Shown here: in pieces, positions 36,263 to 46,364 of the stretch | Numbering within the stretch: the first letter of the stretch is position 1 | Layout of the letters: each line of letters opens with the position of its first letter | Assembly (NCBI GenBank): GCA_030263385.1 | Contig: SZOX01000003.1 | Span: 434,001 to 498,000 of the forward strand | Length of the DNA stretch: 64,000 nucleotides | DNA from: Zeimonas sp003577305 | GTDB taxonomy: Bacteria > Pseudomonadota > Gammaproteobacteria > Burkholderiales > Burkholderiaceae_E | Reading direction: 5' to 3' | The notes under the pieces: model-generated | Database searches by the model: none | What the model was told of the DNA's origin: nothing | Seen by the model: the letters and a program-made list of their open reading frames with translations, nothing else | Program-made: the position numbers and the translations under genes

Positions 36263-36275
36263 TTTGTATGCAAAA
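36263..36275. promoter_or_regulatory. Operator-like site A (TTTGTATGCAAAA)
   Basis: A 13-base sequence with TTTG/CAAA arms, repeated exactly at 36328. It lies in the shared divergent region, where the leftward operon promoter should be. FCD-type GntR regulators typically bind short palindromes with a TNGTNNNACNA-like or TTGTATACAA-like core. The assignment to the adjacent GntR protein is inferred. Confidence 0.65.
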
Positions 36276-36327
36276 TTCCGGGCTGGCAAGCGGGGTTTGA
36301 CCTGAGCGGCCGACGATAGTTGCTGAT

Positions 36328-36340
36328 TTTGTATGCAAAA
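36328..36340. promoter_or_regulatory. Operator-like site B overlapping the GntR start codon
   Basis: The second exact copy of TTTGTATGCAAAA, 65 bases from site A. The ATG of the regulator (36333) is formed by the centre of the site. With the extra flanking T it reads TTTTG-TATG-CAAAA, a symmetrical operator. Binding here would block the regulator's own transcription or translation. Confidence 0.65.
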
Positions 36341-37025
36341 CCTGGCCGAAGCGACACTATCAGGCGACCGTCGGCCGCTGCACGAGGAGGTGGCCGAGCG
36401 ACTGCGCCAGCTGATCACCGAGGGCGGGCTGGCCCCGGGTGCACGGCTCAACGAGCGGGTGCTGTGCGAGCAGATCGGGGTTTCGCGCACGCCGTTGCGC
36501 GAGGCGCTTAAGGTGCTGGCAGCCGAGCGGCTCGTCGAGCTCAGTCCGAACCGCGGCGCGAGCGTGATCGCGCTCTCGCGTGCCGACGTCGAGCAGTTGT
36601 TCGAGCTGATGGGCGCACTCGAGGGGCTCTCGGGGGAGCTCGCGGCCGCGCGGCGCACGGAAGACGAGGTCGACGAGATCCGTGCGCTGCACTTCGAAAT
36701 GCTGGCGGCGCACGCGCGTCGCGATCTCCCGGCCTACTACGCGTTGAACCGCCGCATTCACAGGGCGATCAACCGATGCGCACGCAACGCGGTGCTCACC
36801 GAAACCTATGACTCCGTCAACTCGCGCATCCAGAACCTGCGGTTTCGCTCGAACTTCAACCGCGACAAATGGGATGCCGCGGTGCGCGAGCACCAGTGCA
36901 TGCTCGACGCGCTGGCCGCGGGCGACGGCGCCGCGCTTCGGGTGTTGCTCGAGGAGCACCTGCGCCACAAGCGCGACGCGGTGCTCGAACACTGGCCGGC
37001 AGCCGATTCGCACCCGCCCGGCTGA
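36333..37025 (+). CDS. GntR-family transcriptional regulator, FCD subfamily
   Basis: 230 residues. The N-terminal winged helix (about 12-78) has LHEEVAERLRQLITEGGLAPGARLNERVLCEQIGVSRTPLREALKVLAAERLVELSPNRGASV, the standard GntR pattern. The C-terminal all-helical FCD effector domain (about 90-220) has the metal/acid-binding histidines in NRRIHRAINRCARNAVL and HQCMLDALAAGDG. It is divergent from the class V aminotransferase-TRAP operon and codirectional with the hydroxyacid dehydrogenase. No Shine-Dalgarno sequence precedes the ATG at 36333, which lies within operator copy B. Confidence 0.92.
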   Translation: MQNLAEATLSGDRRPLHEEVAERLRQLITEGGLAPGARLNERVLCEQIGVSRTPLREALKVLAAERLVELSPNRGASVIALSRADVEQLFELMGALEGLSGELAAARRTEDEVDEIRALHFEMLAAHARRDLPAYYALNRRIHRAINRCARNAVLTETYDSVNSRIQNLRFRSNFNRDKWDAAVREHQCMLDALAAGDGAALRVLLEEHLRHKRDAVLEHWPAADSHPPG

Positions 37026-37052
37026 GACCGGCGTCACGGCGCGATCAGCGAC

Positions 37053-40000
37053 ATGAGCCCCGGCATGCGGGCCAGCACCGGACCGGCACGCGCCGAGCGC
37101 GCCCGCCTGGCGCTGCGGCTTCGCCGCGTGCTGCGCGGAGAAGTGCTCTTCGATGCTTTTTCGCGCGGGCGCTACGCGACCGACGCGTCGATCTACCAGG
37201 TCGATCCGGTCGGCGTCGTGGTGCCGGCCGACGAGGCGGACGCGATCGCCACGATCGAGCTGGCACGCGAGTCGCGCACTCCGATCCTGCCCCGCGGCGG
37301 CGGCACCAGCCAGTGCGGCCAGACCGTGGGCGAAGCGCTGGTGATCGACAACAGCCGGCACCTGAACAAGGTGATCGCGTTCGATCCGCGGGCGCTGACG
37401 GTCGAGGTGCAGCCGGGGATCACGCTCGATGCGCTCAACGCCTGGCTCGAACCCCACGGCCTGTGGTTTCCGGTCGATGTCTCGACGGGCGCGCAGGCAA
37501 CGCTGGGTGGCATGGCGGGCAACAACTCGTGCGGCTCGCGCTCGATCGCCTACGGCAACATGGTGCACAACGTGCTCGGGATCGACGCGATCCTCTCGGA
37601 CGGCACCGCCGAGCATTTCGGGCCGTTCGGCGCCGGCGACAAGCGGCCGATGGCATCGGGGCGCAGCGGCGAACTGGCCTCGCGGCTGTTCGCGATCGGC
37701 GCGCGCGAACGCGAGGAGATCGAACGCCAGTGGCCGAAGGTGCTGCGTCGGGTGGGCGGCTACAACCTCGACGTGTTCCACCCGCAATCCGTGCGTCCCT
37801 ATACCGCCGACGGCTCGGTCAACCTCGCGCACCTGCTGGTGGGCTCGGAAGGCACGCTCGCGTACTTCCGTCGCCTGGTCCTGAAGCTGTCCCGGCTGCC
37901 GCCGGCCAAGGTGCTCGGGGTCGTGAATTTCCCGAGCTTCCACGCGGCGATGGACAGCGCGCAGCACATCGTGAAGCTCGGGCCGTCGGCGGTGGAGCTG
38001 GTCGACCGGACGATGATCGAACTGTCGCGCGCCAACCCGGTCTTCCGGCCGACGATCGAGTCGGCGCTGGTCGAGCGTGACGGGCACGGACCGGAGGCGA
38101 TCCTGCTGGTCGAATTCAGCGGCGAAGACGCTGCGGCACTGGTGCAGCGGCTGGCGCGGCTCGGAGAACTGATGGGCGACCTGGGTCTGGCGGGCTCGGT
38201 GGTGGAGCTGGTCGACAAGGCGCGGCAGAAGGCGCTCTGGGAGGTGCGCAAGGCGGGCCTGAACATCATGATGTCGCTGCGCGGCGACGGCAAGCCGGTC
38301 AGCTTCATCGAGGACTGCGCGGTGCCTCTGGAGCATCTGGCCGAGTACACCGGCAGGCTCACCGAGGTGTTCGCGCGCCACGGCACCCGCGGCACCTGGT
38401 ATGCGCATGCCTCGGTCGGCACGCTGCACGTGCGCCCGATCCTCGACATGCGCCGGCACGGCCCCGACGGCGGCGCCGCGAAGATGCGTGCGATCGCAGA
38501 AGAGGCTTCGGCGATGGTGCGCCAGTTCAAGGGCGCCTACTCGGGCGAGCACGGCGACGGACTGGTGCGCAGCGAATGGGTCGCCTGGCAGTTCGGGCCG
38601 AGGCTCACGCGCGCCTTCGAGGAAATCAAGGAGGCATTCGATCCGCTCGGACTGATGAACCCGGGGAAGATCGTCCGGCCGCCGCGCATGGACGACGCGT
38701 CGCTGTTCCGCTTCCGCCCGGGCTATGCGCCGCAGCAGCTCGCGACCGCGCTCGACTGGTCCGCCTGGGACGTGCAGAACGACCCGCTCACCGAGCGCAC
38801 CAGCGCGCCGGGAACCGGCGGCGATCCCGCACGCGGCTTCGCCAAGGCCGTGGAGATGTGCAACAACAACGGCCACTGCCGCAAGTTCGACGCCGGCACG
38901 ATGTGCCCGAGCTACCGCGCGACCCGCGACGAGCGCGACCTCACGCGCGGACGCGCCAACACGCTGCGGCTCGCGCTCTCCGGCCAGCTGGGCGAAGACG
39001 CGCTGGTCTCGCAGCAGATGTACGACACGATGTCGTTGTGCGTGGGCTGCAAGGGATGCAAGCGCGAGTGCCCGACCGGCGTGGACATGGCGCGGATGAA
39101 GACCGAGTTCCTGTACCACTATCGCAAGCGCCATCGGCTGCGGTTGCGCGAACGCCTGGTCGCATACCTGCCGCGTTACGCCCCCTGGCTCTCGCGGCTG
39201 CCGTGGCTGGCGAACCTGCGCGAGCGTGTGCCCGGCGCGGCCTGGCTCGGCGAGCGGCTGCTCGGCCTGTCGGCGCGGCGCCGGTTGCCGGCCTGGCGCA
39301 GCGACGTGTTCACCCGCGATCGGGGCCAGTCGCGAGAGGGCGCCGCGTCCGCGCCGGCAGGCGACGGGCTCGACGTGGTATTGTGGGCCGACACTTTCGA
39401 CAACTACTTCGAGCCGGAGAACCTGCGCGCCGCGCGCCGCGTGCTGCAGGCCGCAGGCTACCGCGTGCACGTCGCGCGCGCGGCCGACGACGATGCGAAC
39501 CCGCGCCGGCCGCTATGTTGCGGCAGGACGTTCCTGGCCACGGGGCTGGTCGACGAGGCACGCGCCGAGGCGCGGCGCACGCTCGCCGGACTCGCCCCGT
39601 GGGTGCAACGGGGCGTGCCGGTCATCGGGCTCGAACCTTCCTGCCTGCTCACGATGCGCGACGAATTCCTGGTGCTGGGCCTCGGCGAGGCGGCCGGCGC
39701 ACTGGCCTCGTGCGCAATGCTGTTCGAGGAATTCCTCGCCCGCGAGCACGAGTCCGGCCGCCTGAAGCTCAGGCTGCGGGCGTTGTCCGGGTCGCGCGCG
39801 CTGCTGCACGGCCACTGCCACCAGAAGGCGTTCGACGCGATCGCGCCGGTGCGCACCGTTCTCGGGCTGATTCCGTCGCTGAAGGTGGAGCTGATCGAAT
39901 CGAGCTGCTGCGGGATGGCGGGCGCGTTCGGCTACGAGGCCGAACACCACTACGTGTCGATGAAGATGGGCGAGGCGGCCCTGTTGCCGGCGGTGCGCGC

Positions 40001-40130
40001 GGCCGGTCCGGATGACATCGTCGTGGCCGACGGCACGAGCTGCAGGCACCAGATCGCCGATGGTGCGAACCGGCGCGCCGAGCACGTGGCGCGCGTGCTC
40101 GAACGGGCGCTCGCCGAACCGGGTACCTGA
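37053..40130 (+). CDS. FAD-linked oxidase / Fe-S D-2-hydroxyacid dehydrogenase (YdiJ type, fused)
   Basis: 1025 residues. The N-terminal FAD-binding half (about 30-270) has ATDASIYQVDPVGVVVP, PRGGGTSQCGQTVG and GNNSCGSRSIAYGN. A FAD-oxidase C-terminal domain (about 270-570) has ECSGEHGDGLVRSEW-like YSGEHGDGLVRSEWV. A ferredoxin-type region follows with CNNNGHCRKFDAGTMCPSY (about 604) and CVGCKGCKRECPTGVDMARMK (about 663). The tail carries CCG-type motifs CCGRTFLATGL (about 822), HGHCHQKAF (about 925) and SSCCGMAGAFGYE (about 951). E. coli YdiJ, of the same layout and length, acts on D-2-hydroxyglutarate; other relatives use D-lactate or glycolate. The start 27 bases after gntR implies one transcript. 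Confidence 0.9.
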   Translation: MSPGMRASTGPARAERARLALRLRRVLRGEVLFDAFSRGRYATDASIYQVDPVGVVVPADEADAIATIELARESRTPILPRGGGTSQCGQTVGEALVIDNSRHLNKVIAFDPRALTVEVQPGITLDALNAWLEPHGLWFPVDVSTGAQATLGGMAGNNSCGSRSIAYGNMVHNVLGIDAILSDGTAEHFGPFGAGDKRPMASGRSGELASRLFAIGAREREEIERQWPKVLRRVGGYNLDVFHPQSVRPYTADGSVNLAHLLVGSEGTLAYFRRLVLKLSRLPPAKVLGVVNFPSFHAAMDSAQHIVKLGPSAVELVDRTMIELSRANPVFRPTIESALVERDGHGPEAILLVEFSGEDAAALVQRLARLGELMGDLGLAGSVVELVDKARQKALWEVRKAGLNIMMSLRGDGKPVSFIEDCAVPLEHLAEYTGRLTEVFARHGTRGTWYAHASVGTLHVRPILDMRRHGPDGGAAKMRAIAEEASAMVRQFKGAYSGEHGDGLVRSEWVAWQFGPRLTRAFEEIKEAFDPLGLMNPGKIVRPPRMDDASLFRFRPGYAPQQLATALDWSAWDVQNDPLTERTSAPGTGGDPARGFAKAVEMCNNNGHCRKFDAGTMCPSYRATRDERDLTRGRANTLRLALSGQLGEDALVSQQMYDTMSLCVGCKGCKRECPTGVDMARMKTEFLYHYRKRHRLRLRERLVAYLPRYAPWLSRLPWLANLRERVPGAAWLGERLLGLSARRRLPAWRSDVFTRDRGQSREGAASAPAGDGLDVVLWADTFDNYFEPENLRAARRVLQAAGYRVHVARAADDDANPRRPLCCGRTFLATGLVDEARAEARRTLAGLAPWVQRGVPVIGLEPSCLLTMRDEFLVLGLGEAAGALASCAMLFEEFLAREHESGRLKLRLRALSGSRALLHGHCHQKAFDAIAPVRTVLGLIPSLKVELIESSCCGMAGAFGYEAEHHYVSMKMGEAALLPAVRAAGPDDIVVADGTSCRHQIADGANRRAEHVARVLERALAEPGT

Positions 40131-40165
40131 GCCGGCCCGCGCCTTTGCACGCGCCGCCGCCGCGT

Positions 40166-40194
40166 TTGTCATCGTTGCCGCGCGGACGGATAAT
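40166..40194 (+). promoter_or_regulatory. Sigma-70-type promoter for maeB
   Basis: TTGTCA (40166-40171), 17-base spacer, GATAAT (40189-40194). It lies 36 bases before the maeB start and just after the end of the dehydrogenase gene. Confidence 0.75.
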
Positions 40195-40230
40195 CCGTGC
40201 CTCCCATGCGCAGCGAGGCGCAGTTCCACG

Positions 40231-42519
<2,289 letters not shown>

Positions 42520-42719
42520 TCCGGGCGCCGCGGGCGCGCAACGGTGGGGCTGCCGCCGGTGTGCGGCGATGCGCCGCTCGTCGGCCCGCACCCGCCTTGC
42601 GGGGTTCGCGAGGCCCGCTCGCGCAGCCGCGCATTGACCCCCGTCGGCCGCCCCGAATAGCATCGAATGCGAGGGGCCGCCATCGACGGCGCCGACGACG
42701 ATTCGGGCGGGGCCGGAAC

Positions 42720-44945
42720 ATGTCCAGCGAGATATCCGAGAGGGTCCATCATGCGGTCGACGCGGCGGCAGAGCCGGCCGTCGATCCGCGCCGGCGCTTC
42801 GAGCTGCTCGAGGATTGCCGCGGGATCGTGGTCTCGGGTCTCGAGCGTGTCGTCAGCGAGGCGCTCGACAAGCTGAGCGACGAAATGGTCGCGCGCGCGA
42901 TGGGCGAATCGCGCCGCGTAAACCAGCAGGTACTGCTCGAGGCGGTCTCTGTGGTGCGCCGGCATCGTCGCGACATCGAGACGCGGTTCCGCAGGTCGTT
43001 CGTCGAAGTGCTCGAGCGTCGCATGTTCAATCGCGGCGGCGAGGCGCAGCCGGCCGCCGACGCCGAACTGGCGCTGGTCGACGAGACGATGGAAGAGGAG
43101 CGCATTGCGCTCGAGCGGCTGGCCCGGCGTACGCGCAACCGGCTCGACCCCGACCAGGTGCTCGGCATGCGCGCGAGGCTGGCCGTGCTGCTCGATCGCG
43201 AGTGGTTCGACGAGAACGACCACCCGGCTTCGCCCGAAGAAGTCTTCGACGCGTTGCGCGCGGCGATCGATGCGCTCGCTCCGGCGATCGAGGTGCGCGC
43301 CGCGCTGCTGCAGGCGTTCGAGCCGCACATTTCGGCCGGCCTGAACAACGTGTATTCGCGCGTCAACCAGCGGCTGCGCAGCAACCGGATCCTGCCGACG
43401 ATCAAGCCGCGCGTGGTGGGATCGACCGAGTCGCGACCGCACGCGGTGAACGAGCGGTTGCCGGCTGCCGCACCGGTCACCGGGCCTGTGCCCGCCGGCG
43501 AAGCCGCAGCCCACCCGGCGGCCGGCCGGGAAGGTGCCTTCGAGTCGCTGATGCAGCAGATCGCCGCCGGCCAGCCTTCGGCGCGCCGCTCGGCGGCGCG
43601 AATGCTGATCGATCCGTCGACCTTCGCAATGGCCGATCTGCCGATTCCGTCGGCCGAGCCGCCGCTGATCGAAGCGTTGAACGCGTTGCAGTCGATGCCG
43701 CAGGCGGCCACCGGCGGCGCGGCGATGGCGGGGCTGCTCGACGAGGCGCGCCGCAAGGGATCGGCGCTCGACCAGGTGACGATCGAGATCGTCTCGCTGG
43801 TTTTCGACTACATCTATGCCGACCGGCTGATCCCCGACCCGGTCAAGCAGCAGTTGCTGCGGCTGCAGGTGGTGGCGATGAAGGCTGCGCTGATCGACCG
43901 CAGCTTCTTCGCTCGCAGGCAGCACCCGATGCGCCGGCTGATCGACCGCGTTTCCGAGGCTGCGACCGATCCGGACGCCGACGTCGGCCCGCAGTCGCCG
44001 ATGGTCGCGGGCGTAGCCGGCCTCGTCGACTGGATCATCGAGCATTTCGAGTCGGACCTGTCCATTTTCGACGAAGCGGTGCGGCGTCTCGAGCTGCTGA
44101 TGGAGGAGGAGGCCGGGCGCCGCGCGGCGCGGCTGGAGGAGATCACCCGGCAGGCCGAGCGGCTGGAGGCACTGTCGCAGGCGCAGGAGGCGGCCAGCGC
44201 GGAGATCGCGTTGCGCATCGATCCGGTGACGCCGGTGTTCGTGCGGGAGTTTCTCTACCGGTGGTGGTCGCGTGCGCTTGCACAGGTGCGCATCGACGCG
44301 GCCGATCCGGACGTCGCCTGGGCGAACGGCCTGCGCGCCGCGGAGACCCTCATCTGGAGCGTTGCGCCGAAGTCACCCGAGGAGATCGGGCGGCTGGCTG
44401 CGGTGTTGCCCAAACTGATCGGCGGCCTGATGAAGGGACTGGCACCGCTCGGCATGCAGGCGGAAGAGCGCGAACGTTTCTTCAACGAACTGCTGCAGTG
44501 GCATACGCGGGCCGTGCGCGAGGCGAAGTCGGCGGTTGCCGGCGCCACGCAGCCGGCGCCGGCGATGCAGCACACCGACGCCGACCCGCTGACGCGCACG
44601 CAGCCAGCCACGGCCCCTGCTGCGACGCCGGTCGGCGGCGTGGGCGATGCGGCTGACGGCACGGGTGACGCCCGCCCGCCAGGACAGGGCGAGTTGCGCG
44701 TGGACGCACTGCAGCGAGGCGACCTGATCGAACTCGACGAGGGCAGCGTGCGGCGCGTCTTCCGCCTCGCCTGGATCGGCCCGACGCGCAAGCTGTTCGT
44801 GCTGACGCGTTACCCCGACGCCGGCCGTTCGTTCACGCGCGGCGAACTGGCGCACCTCTTCGAGGCCGGCCATGCACGGCTCGCAGTCGCCGACAGCGCG
44901 CTCGATCGGGCGATCGAAGCGGTCGCCCAACCGGAAGCTCCCTGA
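42720..44945 (+). CDS. DUF1631-family protein
   Basis: 741 residues of unknown function, matching the DUF1631 family (older records mislabel it thymidine phosphorylase). It is mostly helical, starting MSSEISERVHHAVDAA and with IVVSGLERVVSEALDKLSDEMVARA, DPDQVLGMRARLAVLLDREWF, QPSARRSAARMLIDPSTFAM, VTIEIVSLVFDYIYADRLIPDPVKQQLLRLQV and a long charged stretch near 440-490 that may form a coiled coil. The last 80 residues (GELRVDALQRGDLIELDEG...RRVFRLAWIGPTRKLFVLTRY) look like a small beta-rich module, PilZ-like by eye. The start at 42720 is the ATG in GGAACATG. The open frame runs far upstream in frame over maeB and is spurious there. Confidence 0.85.
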   Translation: MSSEISERVHHAVDAAAEPAVDPRRRFELLEDCRGIVVSGLERVVSEALDKLSDEMVARAMGESRRVNQQVLLEAVSVVRRHRRDIETRFRRSFVEVLERRMFNRGGEAQPAADAELALVDETMEEERIALERLARRTRNRLDPDQVLGMRARLAVLLDREWFDENDHPASPEEVFDALRAAIDALAPAIEVRAALLQAFEPHISAGLNNVYSRVNQRLRSNRILPTIKPRVVGSTESRPHAVNERLPAAAPVTGPVPAGEAAAHPAAGREGAFESLMQQIAAGQPSARRSAARMLIDPSTFAMADLPIPSAEPPLIEALNALQSMPQAATGGAAMAGLLDEARRKGSALDQVTIEIVSLVFDYIYADRLIPDPVKQQLLRLQVVAMKAALIDRSFFARRQHPMRRLIDRVSEAATDPDADVGPQSPMVAGVAGLVDWIIEHFESDLSIFDEAVRRLELLMEEEAGRRAARLEEITRQAERLEALSQAQEAASAEIALRIDPVTPVFVREFLYRWWSRALAQVRIDAADPDVAWANGLRAAETLIWSVAPKSPEEIGRLAAVLPKLIGGLMKGLAPLGMQAEERERFFNELLQWHTRAVREAKSAVAGATQPAPAMQHTDADPLTRTQPATAPAATPVGGVGDAADGTGDARPPGQGELRVDALQRGDLIELDEGSVRRVFRLAWIGPTRKLFVLTRYPDAGRSFTRGELAHLFEAGHARLAVADSALDRAIEAVAQPEAP

Positions 44946-45134
44946 ACTTGCGGGTGCCTGCGCGCGCCCGGGCCGCGTCGCAGGCGATGCGTTTGCAGCG
45001 TCGCCGTTCTCCTTTAGCATAGGCCGGGTGAATCGTCGCCGGCGGCCCCGCGCTTCGCAGCGGCTGCCGCACCGGGTGCGTGGTGTCGATACCCGATGCC
45101 CGCTACGGCAGCTTCCGACGCATCAGGGGATGCA

Positions 45135-45557
45135 ATGGGCACGCTGAGCAACATCCCGCCGCACGCCGTGTTGCCGCTGGCCGCCTACGACCTCGATGCG
45201 CTCGGGCGCGCGGCTCGCCAGGCCGACCAGCGTTTGCTGCGTGCCGACCTGGGGCATGCCACCGACACGAACGGGGTTCTCGCGACGATCGCGGGCGCAT
45301 TCTCGCTGCCGTCGCACTCAGGCGACGGTTTCGGGGCGCTGTACGACTGCGTCACCGACTTGAAACCGCCCGGCGACGCGGACCAGCCGGGGTTTCTCGT
45401 GATCCTGGAGAACCTGCCCGACACGGCGCAGTTCGGCCGCGAGCAGCGCGATCGGCTGCTCGACGTGTTCCGCGATGCCGCGGACTTCTTCTTCGACCGC
45501 GAGACCGCGTTTCGCGTGTTCTACTCGGTGCGTGCCGCGGGCAGCGCCAGCGCTTAG
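45135..45557 (+). CDS. Barstar-family protein
   Basis: 140 residues. The core matches barstar (RNase inhibitor) folds: LRADLGHATDTNGVLATIAGAFSLPSHSGDGFGALYDCVTDLKPP corresponds to the family's F-x-x-P-x-x-x-G-x-N-W-D-A-x-x-D-x-L-x-D-L, and GFLVILENLPDTAQ to the following strand. Known barstars bind and silence an intracellular ribonuclease. No barnase-like gene is visible next to it. The ATG at 45135 has AGGGGA upstream. An ATG at 45096 would add 13 residues without a ribosome-binding site. Confidence 0.85.
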   Translation: MGTLSNIPPHAVLPLAAYDLDALGRAARQADQRLLRADLGHATDTNGVLATIAGAFSLPSHSGDGFGALYDCVTDLKPPGDADQPGFLVILENLPDTAQFGREQRDRLLDVFRDAADFFFDRETAFRVFYSVRAAGSASA

Positions 45558-45585
45558 CGCGCAGAGGCGCGCGGGTCAGCGCGGG

Positions 45586-46335
45586 TCAGAAATCCCCGGC
45601 GATCGCCTGCAGCGCGGCGATCGCGGCCAGGCCCGCGGTTTCGGTGCGCAGCACCCGCGGCCCGAGCCGCACTCCCAGGAAGCCGGCTGCGCGTGCCGCC
45701 TCGAGTTCGGCCGCGTCGAACCCTCCTTCGGGCCCCACCAGCAGGTCGAGCGGCCGCGCGGGGTCGGGACGAAGCGCGCCGAGCCGCGCCGTGCCCCGCG
45801 GATCGAGCACGATGCGCGTGCGCGCTGCGCCCCGGTCGACCGCACCCAGCCAGTGCCCGAACCCGACCGGCAGCCACAGCTCGGGCATGCGATCGCGACC
45901 GCACTGCATGCACGCTGCCTCCACGATGCGCGCCCAGTGCGCGTGGCGCCGCGCCAGCCGTTGCGCGTCGAGCCGCGCCTGCGTGCGCGCCGAGATCACC
46001 GGCTGGATCGCATGTGCGCCGAGTTCGACCGCCTTCTCGATGGTCCAGTCCATGCGTTCGGCTGCGCTGATGCACTGCACGAGCGTGATCGCCAGCGGGC
46101 TCTCGGCGCAGGCCGCGATCGGGCCGAGCAGCCGCAGCGTGCAGGCCTTCGGGTCGGCGCGCTCGATGCGCGCGTCGAAGCGCGCCCCCGCCCCGTCGAA
46201 GCACTCGACAGGGGCGCCCGCGGTCAGTCGCAGCACGCGCACCAGGTGATGCGATTGCCGGGTGTCGAGCGTGCAGATCGCCGGCTCGCCGGACGGATCG
46301 GGCTGCGTCGCGGCAATCAGGATACGCGGACGCAT
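45586..46335 (-). CDS. rsmE: 16S rRNA (uracil(1498)-N(3))-methyltransferase
   Basis: RsmE methylates U1498 in the decoding centre of 16S rRNA. The 249-residue SPOUT-fold protein has RQSHHLVRVLRLTAGAPVECFDGAG (N-terminal PUA-like part), VQCISAAERMDWTIEKAVELGAHAIQPVISART, and the SAM-knot DLLVGPEGGFDAAELEAARAAGFLGVRLGPRVLRTETAGLAAIAALQ. The ATG at 46335 (MRPRILIAATQ) is chosen. It is 29 bases after the SpeD-SpeE fusion gene in the same direction. Confidence 0.94.
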   Translation of the reverse strand: MRPRILIAATQPDPSGEPAICTLDTRQSHHLVRVLRLTAGAPVECFDGAGARFDARIERADPKACTLRLLGPIAACAESPLAITLVQCISAAERMDWTIEKAVELGAHAIQPVISARTQARLDAQRLARRHAHWARIVEAACMQCGRDRMPELWLPVGFGHWLGAVDRGAARTRIVLDPRGTARLGALRPDPARPLDLLVGPEGGFDAAELEAARAAGFLGVRLGPRVLRTETAGLAAIAALQAIAGDF

Positions 46336-46364
46336 GCGGCGGGCGACGGTCGTGGGCGCGCGCC

